A stretch of 64,000 nucleotides of DNA from an uncultured Clostridia bacterium (GTDB lineage: Bacteria > Bacillota > Clostridia > Oscillospirales > Ruminococcaceae), in assembly GCA_947629335.1 (NCBI GenBank), contig CANRDI010000003.1, positions 164,987-228,986 of the forward strand, in the 5' to 3' direction. A model generated the notes under the pieces. It had not been told where the DNA came from and did no database searches. It saw only the letters and a program-made list of their open reading frames with translations. Position 1 is the first letter of the stretch. Every line of letters starts with the position of its first letter. Position numbers and translations under genes: made by a program. Below, in pieces: positions 52,556-61,621 of this stretch.

Positions 52556-52593
52556 CGCTCTAAGAGTTATTTTCAGCATAGGACGTAAATTTA

Positions 52594-52622
52594 TTGATTT
52601 TTCTGTGATTTTATGTTATACT
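52594..52622 (+). promoter_or_regulatory. Promoter of the Bce-type regulator genes
   Basis: TTGATT at 52594-52599 and TATACT at 52617-52622, 17-base spacer; 81 bases before the regulator start. Confidence 0.65.
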
Positions 52623-52703
52623 TGATTTATCGGTTTGCCGAAATGCCGACCAACTTAGCCTGAACTTTTTTCGGTAATTCCCCTCAACTTCAAAGGAGAC
52701 ATT

Positions 52704-53375
52704 ATGTACAAAGTATTGATAGTCGAGGACGACAGAAATATCGCAGAGCTTATCAAAGAACAAGCCGAAAAATGGGAAATGGAGTGCAGCATTGCCGAAA
52801 ACTTCCGCGACATACTTTCGGATTTTTACAATTTCCAACCGCACATAGTGCTTTTGGACATAGGACTTCCCGTGTACAACGGCTATCATTGGTGCGGAGA
52901 GATACGCAAAATATCTAAAGTCCCGATAATATTTATCTCGTCGGCTTCGGATAATATGAATATAGTTATGGCTGTGAATATGGGCGCGGATGATTTTATA
53001 GCCAAACCGTTCGACAGCTCGGTGCTTATTGCAAAAATGCAGGCTCTTCTTCGCAGAGTTTACGATTTTGCGGCGAGTGTTCCCGTTTTGCAGCATAAAG
53101 GAGCATTTTTGAACACGGGAGACGATACCCTTATATATAACGGCGAGAATATCCCGCTTTCAAAAAACGAATACCGAATATTGCTCTGCCTTATGGAGAA
53201 CAAGGGAAAGATAATCAGCCGTGAAAAACTTATGGAACGCCTTTGGAAAACCCAACAGTTTATCGACGAAAACACGCTTACTGTAAACATAAACAGGCTG
53301 AGAAAAAAGCTCGACAGCGCAGGTCTTGAAAATTTTATCACCACAAAAATAGGACAAGGTTATATAATAGAATAA
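52704..53375 (+). CDS. BceR-like response regulator
   Basis: 223 residues. Receiver with VEDD at 7-10, phosphoacceptor Asp52 in LLDIGLPVYNGYHWCGEIR and Lys in FIAKPFDSS; winged-helix DNA-binding domain (about 125-223) with SKNEYRILLCLMENKG, MERLWKTQQFIDENTLTVNINRLRKKL. This matches regulators of Bce-type detoxification modules. AAAGGAG precedes the start. Its binding site is likely the operator upstream of the transporter genes. Confidence 0.85.
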   Translation: MYKVLIVEDDRNIAELIKEQAEKWEMECSIAENFRDILSDFYNFQPHIVLLDIGLPVYNGYHWCGEIRKISKVPIIFISSASDNMNIVMAVNMGADDFIAKPFDSSVLIAKMQALLRRVYDFAASVPVLQHKGAFLNTGDDTLIYNGENIPLSKNEYRILLCLMENKGKIISREKLMERLWKTQQFIDENTLTVNINRLRKKLDSAGLENFITTKIGQGYIIE

Positions 53376-53444
53376 TTTCGGTTGTTGTCTTTTCCTCCAC
53401 AGTCTGATGATGCGTGCATTTACAAAATAACAGGGAGAACGGAA

Positions 53445-54434
53445 ATGAAACTGTTTTGGAAATATATTTTAGGACACAGAAAAATAATTGCAGCATTTTT
53501 GCTGTTCATTATTGCCTTTGCCGCGAGTTTTTATCTTTATCATCTGCCTTTCGAAGCGGTAATTTATCCGACATTGATTTGCGCGGTCATAGCGGCAGTT
53601 TTTATTGCTGTAGATTTTATAGGTGTAAGACGAGATCACCGAATGTTGTCGGAAATTAAAAAGCTGAGCGCGGCTATGATCGATATTCTCCCCGAAGTGA
53701 AAAATGTCAGCGACGAAGATTATCAGGCTGTAATTCGCGCACTTCAAAACGAAATTAACGAGCTGAACGCGCATTTTTCCGCAAAATATAACGATATGAC
53801 AGAATATTATACCGTATGGGTACACCAGATAAAAACGCCTATAACGTCAATGCGGCTGTCGCTCGAAAACGAGGACACGGCTCTTTCGAGAAAGTTGTCG
53901 TATGATCTGTTTCAGATAGAGCAGTATGTGGAAATGGTCTTAGCGTTTTTAAGGCTTAATTCTGACGCGAGCGACTATGTGTTTAAAGAATATCCCCTTG
54001 ACGATATGATAGAACAGTCCGTATCAAAATTCGCGTCTGAATTTATAGCGCGGAAAATTGAACTCGATTATATTCCTGCTCGAACAAATATTATTACCGA
54101 CGATAAATGGATGATGTTTGTCATGGAGCAGATACTGTCAAACGCGCTTAAATACACAAAAAGCGGCAGGATAAAAATTTATCTCCAAGAGCCAGAAACG
54201 CTGTGCATTGAGGATACGGGCATAGGTATTTCCGCGAGCGACCTTCCGAGAGTATTTGAAAAAGGATATACAGGCTGTAACGGACGCAGAGACAAGCGCG
54301 CGAGCGGGATAGGTCTGTATCTCTGCAAGAGAATTTGCGATAAGCTCGGAATAGGTATCAGCATCAGCTCCGAGCCTGACAAGGGAACAAAAGTCATGTT
54401 GGATCTGGAACAATATGACCTAAAAAAACAATAA
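53445..54434 (+). CDS. BceS-like intramembrane-sensing histidine kinase
   Basis: 329 residues. Two close TM helices (about 12-60) with only a few exterior residues, the mark of intramembrane-sensing kinases that perceive the transporter itself. Phosphoacceptor His127 in VWVHQIKTPITSMRL; HATPase with MEQILSNALKYTK, EDTGIGIS and GIGLYLCKRIC. The ATG at 53445 with AGGGAGAACGG is chosen over longer frames. It partners the regulator upstream. Confidence 0.85.
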   Translation: MKLFWKYILGHRKIIAAFLLFIIAFAASFYLYHLPFEAVIYPTLICAVIAAVFIAVDFIGVRRDHRMLSEIKKLSAAMIDILPEVKNVSDEDYQAVIRALQNEINELNAHFSAKYNDMTEYYTVWVHQIKTPITSMRLSLENEDTALSRKLSYDLFQIEQYVEMVLAFLRLNSDASDYVFKEYPLDDMIEQSVSKFASEFIARKIELDYIPARTNIITDDKWMMFVMEQILSNALKYTKSGRIKIYLQEPETLCIEDTGIGISASDLPRVFEKGYTGCNGRRDKRASGIGLYLCKRICDKLGIGISISSEPDKGTKVMLDLEQYDLKKQ

Positions 54435-54550
54435 TGTAAGACTCCCGCGATAAAGCCTGCGGTCCGACTGTTTATACAGCTTATTTTTTATAATTTCGGA
54501 AATTTTTGAATATCCGTATTTTTCTGTTGAACTGCTTTTTACACTCAATC

Positions 54551-54564
54551 TTACAAAAATGTAA
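54551..54564 (+). promoter_or_regulatory. BceR-type operator
   Basis: TTACA at 54551-54555, four bases, then TGTAA at 54560-54564, a perfect inverted repeat of the TNACA-N4-TGTAA form known for BceR-like regulators. A further TGTAA half-site begins at about 54580. It lies upstream of the transporter promoter, as in Bce systems. Confidence 0.75.
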
Positions 54565-54595
54565 GTTCAAAGTGCCGAATTGTAAGCCGAATCGA

Positions 54596-54624
54596 TTGCG
54601 CCGATCTTGGTTTTTTGCTATAAT
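54596..54624 (+). promoter_or_regulatory. Promoter of the Bce-type transporter
   Basis: TTGCGC at 54596-54601 and TATAAT at 54619-54624, 17-base spacer. The weak -35 box fits activation by the regulator bound at 54551. Confidence 0.65.
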
Positions 54625-54655
54625 ATCAGCATAAAACTGAACGGAGGAATTATTT

Positions 54656-55420
54656 ATGAGTATTCTTGAAGTAAGCGGACTGAGAAAAGTTTATACTGCC
54701 CGCTTCGGAGGAAATAACGCAGAGGCGCTGAAAAATGTGAATTTCAGCGTTGAAGCAGGCGAATATGCGGCAATAATGGGCGAATCAGGTTCAGGAAAAA
54801 CAACGCTTTTAAACATTCTTGCAGGTCTCGACAAACCCACAAGCGGTTCTGTAATACTTGACGGAAAAGACCTTAAAAACATAAAAGAATCGGAAATAGC
54901 GTCGTTTCGCAGAGATAACTTGGGATTTGTTTTTCAGGATTTCAATCTTCTTGACACATTTACTCTTGAAGACAACATCTATCTGCCGCTTGTGCTTTCG
55001 GGCAAAAGCTATAAAGAAATGAAGATGAGACTTTCTCCTATTGCCGAAAAACTCGGAATTACACCGCTTTTGAAAAAATATCCTTATGAGGTTTCGGGCG
55101 GTCAGAAGCAGAGAGCGGCTGTCGCAAGAGCAATGATAACGTCTCCGAGGCTCATTCTTGCAGACGAGCCGACAGGCGCGCTCGATTCCCGCGCAACAGA
55201 CGAGCTTTTAAGGCTGTTTTCCGAAGTAAACGCCATGGGTCAGACTATCGTTATGGTAACTCATTCCGTAAAGGCTGCAAGCTCCGCAAACCGCGTTCTG
55301 TTCATAAAAGACGGAGAAGTTTTTCATCAGATATACCGCGGAAACGACACAAATGAACAGCTTTATCAAAAGATAAGCGATACGCTCATACTTCTTGCGA
55401 CAGGGGGTATGAGAAAATGA
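54656..55420 (+). CDS. BceA-like ABC transporter ATPase
   Basis: 254 residues. Walker A GESGSGKTTLLN, Q loop GFVFQDFNLLD, signature VSGGQKQRAAVARA, Walker B ILADEPTGALD and an H-loop His in MVTHSVKAA are complete. The MacB/BceA subgroup assignment follows from this sequence and the FtsX-type permease next to it. ACGGAGG precedes the start. ATP hydrolysis is used in antimicrobial-peptide removal and in signalling to the kinase. Confidence 0.9.
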   Translation: MSILEVSGLRKVYTARFGGNNAEALKNVNFSVEAGEYAAIMGESGSGKTTLLNILAGLDKPTSGSVILDGKDLKNIKESEIASFRRDNLGFVFQDFNLLDTFTLEDNIYLPLVLSGKSYKEMKMRLSPIAEKLGITPLLKKYPYEVSGGQKQRAAVARAMITSPRLILADEPTGALDSRATDELLRLFSEVNAMGQTIVMVTHSVKAASSANRVLFIKDGEVFHQIYRGNDTNEQLYQKISDTLILLATGGMRK

Positions 55421-57462
55421 GATTCGGGCTGTACCCTAAACTTGCGCTTAACAGTATCCGCAAGAATAAGCGCATTTTCCTGCCTTTTATCTTTACCTGC
55501 ACAGGTATGGTGATGATGTACTATATTATGTCGTATTTAGCGGCAGGGAATATCCTCGACTCGGTATACGGCGGAGATATAATGGCGGATGTTTTCCTTT
55601 TAGGAAGCCGCGTCATAGCATTTTTTTCGGCAATATTCCTATTTTACACAAACTCCTTTCTCATAAGGCAAAGGAAAAAGGAATTCGGACTTTATAATAT
55701 TTTAGGCATGGGAAAACGGAACATTGCGGTAATATTGTTTTGGGAAATGCTTTTTATCGCAGTTATTTCCATATCCGCAGGACTTTTCATAGGAATAGCG
55801 CTCTCAAAATTCGCTGAGCTGGGAATGTTGAACATAGCACACGGAGAGATCACCTACGCTTTGTCGATTTCGGTAAAGTCGGTCGTTCAGTGTCTTATTG
55901 TCTTTGGGATAATTTTCATTTTGCTGCTTTTAAATGCAATTCGCCAGGTTCGGTTTTCGAGCGCAGTCTCACTTCTGAAAAGCGCGAATGTAGGCGAAAA
56001 ACCGCCGAAAGGAAATATCCTTTTGGGCATTGTGGGAGTTCTTATGCTGGCGGGAGCATATTATATTGCAGTCACGATAACAAATCCCGTAGCGGCGCTT
56101 GTGTTGTTCTTTATTGCGGTCATTATGGTAATTGCCGCGACATATCTTATTATGATCTCAGGCTCGGTCGTTTTCTGCCGCTTATTGCAGAAAAACAAGA
56201 GCTATTATTACAAACCGAACCATTTCGTTTCCGTTTCATCTATGGTCTACCGAATGAAAAGAAACGGCGCGGGACTTGCGTCCATATGTATCCTGGCTAC
56301 AATGGTACTGGTTATGATCTCGTCAACTACCTGCCTGTATTTCGGAGAGCAATATTCTATAGATATGCGTTATCCGAGGGATATAAATACCTCTTTCAGA
56401 TTTAACAACAGTATTTCAGAGGAAACCGTAAATGCGATAACGGACGCTGTTGATAATGCCGTAAAAGAAAACGGGGCTGTTCCGCAAAATATCATAAAAT
56501 ACACACAAGCGAGCATTTCGGGACTTATCAGGAACAATGAGGTGATTTTAGACGTAAGAGATCTTAACAGCCTGTCGCTTGACACCTACACAAATGTATA
56601 TCAGTTTTATTTTATTCCTGTCGCGGAATACAACGCCCTGAGCGGCGAAAATGAGGTGCTTTCCGACAATGAAGCAATAATATATCCCTTCAGGGGGAAT
56701 TTTGACGGCGAAACGCTTTCATTCCGAGGCGGAAAGACGTTTAAGATAACAAAGCACCTCAAAGAGTTTACTGTTTCTATGGACAGCGCAATGATGGTAC
56801 TGCCGAGTTTATTGATGGTCGTATCGGATATTGATGAAGCTCTTGAAGGCATAGATACTCTTGCGGACTATAACGGCGACAGAATGGTCCAATATCAGTT
56901 TGAATATTATTTCGATACGGGCTTGGACAAAGAAACCCAAATAAATATCAATAATGCCGTGATAAAGGCGGTTCGCGGTGAATTGTACGGGCAATACTAT
57001 ATTAGATATTTTTCGTCAGGCTCGCGCGAACAAGAGCGCGAAGGCTTTTACTCGATGTACGGGTCGCTGTTTTATCTGGGGATAATGCTGAGCGTGGTGT
57101 TTATTATAGCGGCGGTGCTTATTATTTATTACAAGCAGGTCTCCGAAGGATATGAAGATCAGTCGCGGTTTGAAATAATGCAGAAAGTCGGAATGACGAA
57201 GCGCAGCATCAGAAAGACCATAAATTCTCAGCTTTTGACGGTATTTTTCCTTCCGCTTATATTTGCGGCTATGCACATAGCGTTTGCATTTCCGATATTA
57301 CAAAAGCTGCTTTTGCTGTTCAATCTCGACAACGTGGCGCTGTTTGCTTTTACGACAGTTTTAAGCGTCGCTGCATTCGGAATATTCTACGCGATAGTGT
57401 ACAAGCTCACGTCGAATGTTTATTACAAAATAGTAAGCGGAGCGAGGGAAACGAACAGATGA
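55417..57462 (+). CDS. BceB-like FtsX-domain permease
   Basis: 681 residues. About ten helices: a first group in the N-terminal ~300 residues, a large exterior domain of about 220 residues (about 320-540) between helix clusters, then three helices at the end, as in BceB proteins. The exterior domain binds peptide antibiotic or its target complex. The start overlaps the ATPase stop by 4 bases and its own stop overlaps the next small gene by 3. Confidence 0.9.
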   Translation: MRFGLYPKLALNSIRKNKRIFLPFIFTCTGMVMMYYIMSYLAAGNILDSVYGGDIMADVFLLGSRVIAFFSAIFLFYTNSFLIRQRKKEFGLYNILGMGKRNIAVILFWEMLFIAVISISAGLFIGIALSKFAELGMLNIAHGEITYALSISVKSVVQCLIVFGIIFILLLLNAIRQVRFSSAVSLLKSANVGEKPPKGNILLGIVGVLMLAGAYYIAVTITNPVAALVLFFIAVIMVIAATYLIMISGSVVFCRLLQKNKSYYYKPNHFVSVSSMVYRMKRNGAGLASICILATMVLVMISSTTCLYFGEQYSIDMRYPRDINTSFRFNNSISEETVNAITDAVDNAVKENGAVPQNIIKYTQASISGLIRNNEVILDVRDLNSLSLDTYTNVYQFYFIPVAEYNALSGENEVLSDNEAIIYPFRGNFDGETLSFRGGKTFKITKHLKEFTVSMDSAMMVLPSLLMVVSDIDEALEGIDTLADYNGDRMVQYQFEYYFDTGLDKETQININNAVIKAVRGELYGQYYIRYFSSGSREQEREGFYSMYGSLFYLGIMLSVVFIIAAVLIIYYKQVSEGYEDQSRFEIMQKVGMTKRSIRKTINSQLLTVFFLPLIFAAMHIAFAFPILQKLLLLFNLDNVALFAFTTVLSVAAFGIFYAIVYKLTSNVYYKIVSGARETNR

Positions 57463-57620
57463 ACAAAAATACTGTCAGAAGATTTGCCGCAAAGGCAGTG
57501 TGCTATATCAGTATAGCGGTCATAGGAGTTTTTATGATACCTGCGGGGATATTGTTCGGAATTGTTTATTTTTTGGGAAAAGGTATGAGCGTTATCGCGG
57601 ATAAAATATCAAGAGAATAA
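57459..57620 (+). CDS. 53-aa small membrane protein downstream of the permease
   Basis: ATG at 57459 overlaps the permease stop (ATGA), with GAGGG about 11 bases upstream. 53 residues: MNKNTVRRFAAKAV, a hydrophobic stretch (about 15-38) and a short charged end. Likely one membrane helix. Coupled translation with the Bce permease makes a regulatory or accessory role in the module plausible. No family recognised. Confidence 0.6.
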   Translation: MNKNTVRRFAAKAVCYISIAVIGVFMIPAGILFGIVYFLGKGMSVIADKISRE

Positions 57621-57624
57621 AATT

Positions 57625-57650
57625 TGTCCTGTCGGATTTATGACAGGACA
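57625..57650. terminator. Hairpin after the Bce operon
   Basis: TGTCCTGTC at 57625-57633 pairs with 57642-57650. The plus-strand tail is not T-rich; the minus-strand side is AT-rich. Termination of the operon is plausible but the tail is weak. Confidence 0.5.
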
Positions 57651-57776
57651 GGCAGCAGAAATAGCCCCAAAAATACTGTAGTTTATTGCGGGGGCGCTGT
57701 CCACACATCTCCGCCATAAGAGCAATGCTTCTTTGGAATTCTTTTTAGCTTATCTATTATAGTTCTTTTGCAAAAT

Positions 57777-57805
57777 AAAATCCCGAAGAAGTTCTTCGGG
57801 ATTTT
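57777..57805 (-). terminator. Terminator of the transglutaminase surface gene
   Basis: A 14-bp perfect stem (57777-57790 with 57792-57805) with a 1-base centre (effective small loop). On the minus strand it is followed by a T-rich ATTTTATTTTG-type tail, 24 bases past the stop of the 1130-aa gene. Confidence 0.75.
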
Positions 57806-57829
57806 GCTGTTATTATGACCTATAAATTA

Positions 57830-60800
57830 TTATCGGCTGCGCTTTTGCCGTATCACAAATACAGCCAATGCCGCGAGTATGACGATTATTATCCCCAGGG
57901 GTACAGCTAAAAAGCCGTTTAAGCCTGTTTCGGGTGAACTGCTGTCGTCCGAACCGCTGTCCGAGCCGGTTCCCGAATTATTGCTGTTCTCCGAGTTCGA
58001 GGTATTATTATCACCGGAGTTATCGGAGTTGTCTGAACTGTCGGAGTTGCTGTTTTCGTCGTCATTTTCGTCCGATTTAGAGGCTTGTTGTGCTTTGCAT
58101 ACCGTGCAGACGCCGTTTTCAAACGTATGCTCCGCATAATCCGTTACCTCTCCGCAGCCGCACTCGCGGTAGTGATGAGTGTCATTGTGCAGATAATCGC
58201 CAAATTTATGCTCGTGAGAGGGCTGCTGTTCGGTTTCGCTGCCGCTTCCTGATTCAACTATCTGCGGAACAACTGTCACAACGCCGTTTTCTTCTTCTTC
58301 AATCTTTACTGACACAGGAATAAACGCAACATTAAGCATATCGTTTGCTCCTGCTATATCTTTAAAGCTCAGAGTAAATGTTCCGTCTGCACCGACAGTT
58401 ATCTGACGACCGCCGAACGAAACAACGTCCGTTGTATATCCGTCCTTAGCTTCGACTTTAAAGGTGTGAGTTTCGCCCTCTTTAAACGAAATAAATCCGT
58501 TCGCTCCGACTGCTTCTTTGCCGTCGCACAATATCATGCCGTTTCCGTCAGTCTTTACTATAATGTTATGGTTCTTTGTCATTTCGTCTGCATCTATCTT
58601 TGACGCGTCGAGCGCAACTATCTCGAACGGCGAGAATGAACTGCACAGAATTACAAGACCGTACTGCGTTACAGCAAGCGGAATTTCTTCGACCGACACA
58701 ATATCGTCGCCGTATTTGTGACCTTTATTGTTTTCGTGTCCGCAGGGGTGATTTTCAGAGCAGCGCGTGAAGTGGTATGCCTTGAATATAACTTTTTTAT
58801 CCTCGACATCTTTCGCGTCATATCCCTCAGGAAAACCGAGCTGCATTCTAAGACTTTCGCCCTCAAGAACGACAGTCATTTTGCACAGACGCGTAAAGTT
58901 TATCTCATACATTGCGCTGCTTTTTACTGCATCATCGGGAATGTTTGTGTATTTGTCAAACGCCTCTGTGACTTCATTATACTTTTCGCGGCTCATACCG
59001 TCCTTTGTGCCTATTTCTTCAACGGTGAGCATAAGACGTCCGTTCATGCTGTCGATCTTCATCTGCTCCTGAAGTTTGTCAAGAGAGGTTTTCGAGCCGT
59101 CAACACCCTGCGCCGCAAGTTTGCTTAAATCGAGATCGTCGGGATTGTCGAGCAGGGAAGGACGTCCCCAAAGAGCCCAGTCTATGCCTTGACTTCTGTA
59201 AGCCATGGGGCAGACAGAAGTTGACATTATATAGCTCCATGAGTTTGGAACTTTATTAGAGCGGCTTCCTACAAGTCCCGTTATTTGGAAATCATACATC
59301 GTAAGATCGTCAGACCAGTTCTCGCTTGCCTTAAACTGATATTCAAGACCTTTTACAAAACAGGTTTCGGGATTATGCTCGTGATTTTCGCTGCAATCGT
59401 AGATCCACTTTACAATTCCCTCGTCAACTATATAGTCCTTGTTCTGATCAACCGAACACTTTGCCACAAGTTTATACGGAACGATATTTCCGTCACGGTC
59501 GAGCTGATAGCAGGCTAATTTAACTTGAACCGCCTCGCTTGCCGCTTTTTTGTAATCATCTGTTTCTGCCGCGCCTTGATTTTCAATGCCCCTCGCGCCT
59601 GCTGCAATGGGGTGATAGAGCTTGTCGTCATACTCGATATGAACCAAAAACGTCTGTCTTGTATCAAGCTGACCTGTCGGCGCGGGCGACTGTTTGTTTA
59701 TATAAGGCGGCGCTTCATAGTCGGACGAAGGGTTGAATATAAGATCGGTCTTAGCGATTATATCCGAGCCGTCGCCATGGTAATATCCCGAATCAGGGTC
59801 ATTTGCGAGACCGTTTGTCGCGGGAGCATTACCCCACGTTTCATAACCCTTTGGGCGCTTTGTTGTAATTGCGAACTCAACGTATTCACAAGTTGCCGTG
59901 TACATTTTAAGACAAGTGTCGGTGTCTTTAAAATAGCTGTTGCCTTGTGAAAGCGCAAGAGTTGCCGCAGCATAATACCATTCGGTCATAATATTCGACG
60001 TTCCGTCGGGGTGTTGGTCATACATCTTAACAAGCAGATATATTCCCTGTTCGGCGGATTTTTTTACGCCCATACCGTTATAGTCCACGGTAAACAGCCC
60101 CGCGTCTTCATCTTCCATTTCGGCGTTTGCGGTATAGCGGACGTGCAGACCCGTAAGACTGTCCTGATATACGCTTTCGCCTTCGTAGCTTAATTGTTCG
60201 ATATTCGGATAAGTAAAGTTCTTGCCATCGCTCGAAACAACTCCCGAAGGCAGCCAGTTCTGTCCGACAACTTCTCTTCCGACAAGAAGATAACTGTTCA
60301 TTTCGCCGCCGTCGTTTCCGAGACCATCGCCGTTTATACGGTTTCCGTCCTTATCCAGACGAACGGGATCGTCCCATGTTGCGTCAAGAGCATACCACTT
60401 TCCGCCTATTTGTACCTCGTTCCACATATGCATTTCGGGAGAACTGCCCGAATTTTGTATTCCGTGAACAAGCACGCACGGAATACCGAGCTTATTCAGT
60501 ATAAGCTGAACTGAGCGCGAGTATCCCTCGCAGACGCCCTCATGAGTGACGAGAGCATATGCCGTGCGTATAAAAGGCGCATTTCCCGACTTGCATTCGG
60601 TTTCAAATTTATAGGAAATGCTCTTTGTAACGGCGTCATGGACATACTTTACCTTTTTCGCGTCCGCGTCGGTCTTGCTTAAACCGCTCACGTCAACGCT
60701 GTTCGCGCCGCTTACTATCTTATTTACGGCATCCGTAAGCTGTTTATCCATTGACGCGATATTCGCCGCGTCAAGCTCTTGGATAAGATATGTATCAGCG

Positions 60801-61222
60801 CGTCCGATGCCGAGATAAACGGCATATTCACCGGAGTTTTTCTTGCATACTCGAAGACTGATATAAGAACTGTCCACATACCAGGCTTCGGGACAATCAA
60901 GGTCAAATGCGTCTTTTGCTGCGGCAAAATTATCCGAAAGAGTTTTGTCGCCGCTGATATAGGCGCTGAGGGTATTCTGTGACACTGCGCCTTTTTCAAG
61001 AAGATTGACGGTCGTTTTTCCGTCTTTCATCTGTCCCGACTTAAAACAGTCGTACAGAACGTCATAGATTTTTTTTGCGTCAGCATTGAGCTGATCGTAA
61101 AAATAGTGATAGGTTTTTTCGTTTTCTGCGGCAAAGGACACGCTGCTGAATATTTTCAGCCCGTTTATCCCCGTCAGGGTAAGCGCCGCCGCAAGAAAAC
61201 ATACAAGTGCTTTCTTGAACAT
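57830..61222 (-). CDS. Sortase-anchored surface protein with transglutaminase-like domain
   Basis: 1130 residues. Signal peptide at about 1-31 (basic start, AALTLTG hydrophobic core). A transglutaminase/CYK3-like domain with Cys231 in HEGVCEGYSRS, His265 in PEMHMWNEV and Asp280 in KWYALDATWD forms the triad. Beta-rich regions follow, with a Cys/His-rich segment near 1020-1050 (HEHKFGDYLHND then CGCG and CTVCKA), then a Ser/Asn/Asp-rich linker and SPETG at about 1096-1100, a hydrophobic helix and RQKRSR, i.e. a sortase sorting signal. AAAGGGGG precedes the start. Surface hydrolase or adhesin-like role. Confidence 0.85.
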   Translation of the reverse strand: MFKKALVCFLAAALTLTGINGLKIFSSVSFAAENEKTYHYFYDQLNADAKKIYDVLYDCFKSGQMKDGKTTVNLLEKGAVSQNTLSAYISGDKTLSDNFAAAKDAFDLDCPEAWYVDSSYISLRVCKKNSGEYAVYLGIGRADTYLIQELDAANIASMDKQLTDAVNKIVSGANSVDVSGLSKTDADAKKVKYVHDAVTKSISYKFETECKSGNAPFIRTAYALVTHEGVCEGYSRSVQLILNKLGIPCVLVHGIQNSGSSPEMHMWNEVQIGGKWYALDATWDDPVRLDKDGNRINGDGLGNDGGEMNSYLLVGREVVGQNWLPSGVVSSDGKNFTYPNIEQLSYEGESVYQDSLTGLHVRYTANAEMEDEDAGLFTVDYNGMGVKKSAEQGIYLLVKMYDQHPDGTSNIMTEWYYAAATLALSQGNSYFKDTDTCLKMYTATCEYVEFAITTKRPKGYETWGNAPATNGLANDPDSGYYHGDGSDIIAKTDLIFNPSSDYEAPPYINKQSPAPTGQLDTRQTFLVHIEYDDKLYHPIAAGARGIENQGAAETDDYKKAASEAVQVKLACYQLDRDGNIVPYKLVAKCSVDQNKDYIVDEGIVKWIYDCSENHEHNPETCFVKGLEYQFKASENWSDDLTMYDFQITGLVGSRSNKVPNSWSYIMSTSVCPMAYRSQGIDWALWGRPSLLDNPDDLDLSKLAAQGVDGSKTSLDKLQEQMKIDSMNGRLMLTVEEIGTKDGMSREKYNEVTEAFDKYTNIPDDAVKSSAMYEINFTRLCKMTVVLEGESLRMQLGFPEGYDAKDVEDKKVIFKAYHFTRCSENHPCGHENNKGHKYGDDIVSVEEIPLAVTQYGLVILCSSFSPFEIVALDASKIDADEMTKNHNIIVKTDGNGMILCDGKEAVGANGFISFKEGETHTFKVEAKDGYTTDVVSFGGRQITVGADGTFTLSFKDIAGANDMLNVAFIPVSVKIEEEENGVVTVVPQIVESGSGSETEQQPSHEHKFGDYLHNDTHHYRECGCGEVTDYAEHTFENGVCTVCKAQQASKSDENDDENSNSDSSDNSDNSGDNNTSNSENSNNSGTGSDSGSDDSSSPETGLNGFLAVPLGIIIVILAALAVFVIRQKRSR

Positions 61223-61308
61223 ATATTTTCCCCCTTTGCATTTTCAGCAAACCGCTTGCCGTACCCAACCGCCGGCATTTTATTTATCTTTCGGCTTGCT
61301 TTGTAGAT

Positions 61309-61337
61309 ATTATATCAGATATATTTTTAAATGTCAA
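61309..61337 (-). promoter_or_regulatory. Promoter of the surface protein gene
   Basis: On the minus strand TTGACA (61337-61332) and TATAAT (61314-61309) with exactly 17 bases between, consensus in both boxes. Confidence 0.8.
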
Positions 61338-61564
61338 GTATTCTCGTAAAATTTTCCCATTTGTCTTTTTGTAGATAAAAAAAGCGGGGAGACTCCGAAC
61401 AAACGACTTATGATAACTTGTCATTACTTAAATTGCTTAAAAGAACTTACGAAACAGCAAGAGTTTTTTCGACAAGTATTCAAATGCAGCAGTCATATTC
61501 ATTATAGCGCTGTCGGTTTTTTTGACAACAATATTATATGCAGCAACTTGCTTTGAGCTGAAAT
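61338..61564. other. AT-rich stretch without a recognised gene
   Basis: No frame with a ribosome site is visible; one 47-codon plus frame beginning near 61409 has no start context and several positions of stop in the neighbouring frames. I see nothing else. Confidence 0.4.
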
Positions 61565-61597
61565 AAATTCCCTCAAAAATCGGTTTTGAGGGAATTT
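61565..61597. terminator. Terminator after the ADP-ribosylglycohydrolase
   Basis: A 14-bp stem AAATTCCCTCAAAA (61565-61578) with 61584-61597 and a 5-base loop, 25 bases past the minus-strand stop at 61622. Runs of A/T on both sides allow use in either direction. Confidence 0.75.
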
Positions 61598-61621
61598 AAA
61601 ATTTTTTGCATTGCAAGAAGC

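Larger units (their letters stand above)
51405..52560. repeat. 1.15-kb block of nested hairpin repeats
   Basis: A gene-free block that is built as a large imperfect inverted repeat (left part 51452-51790, right part 52050-52423) with many near-perfect stems inside. It holds three full copies and one partial copy of a unit E, two copies of a unit F in opposite orientation, plus internal direct repeats. Stems include 51452-51485, 51543-51562, 51586-51625, 51696-51732, 52114-52149, 52181-52207, 52254-52287, 52394-52423 and 52517-52555. Its long open frames are side products of the repeats. Nothing here matches a gene family. Confidence 0.85.

Noticed and set aside
51405..52560. CRISPR array
   Set aside because: The repeats are long, inverted as well as direct, differ in length and have no regular spacers; no cas genes are near.
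61409..61553. 47-codon plus frame before the ADP-ribosylglycohydrolase terminator
   Set aside because: No ribosome site and no conserved features; most likely chance.
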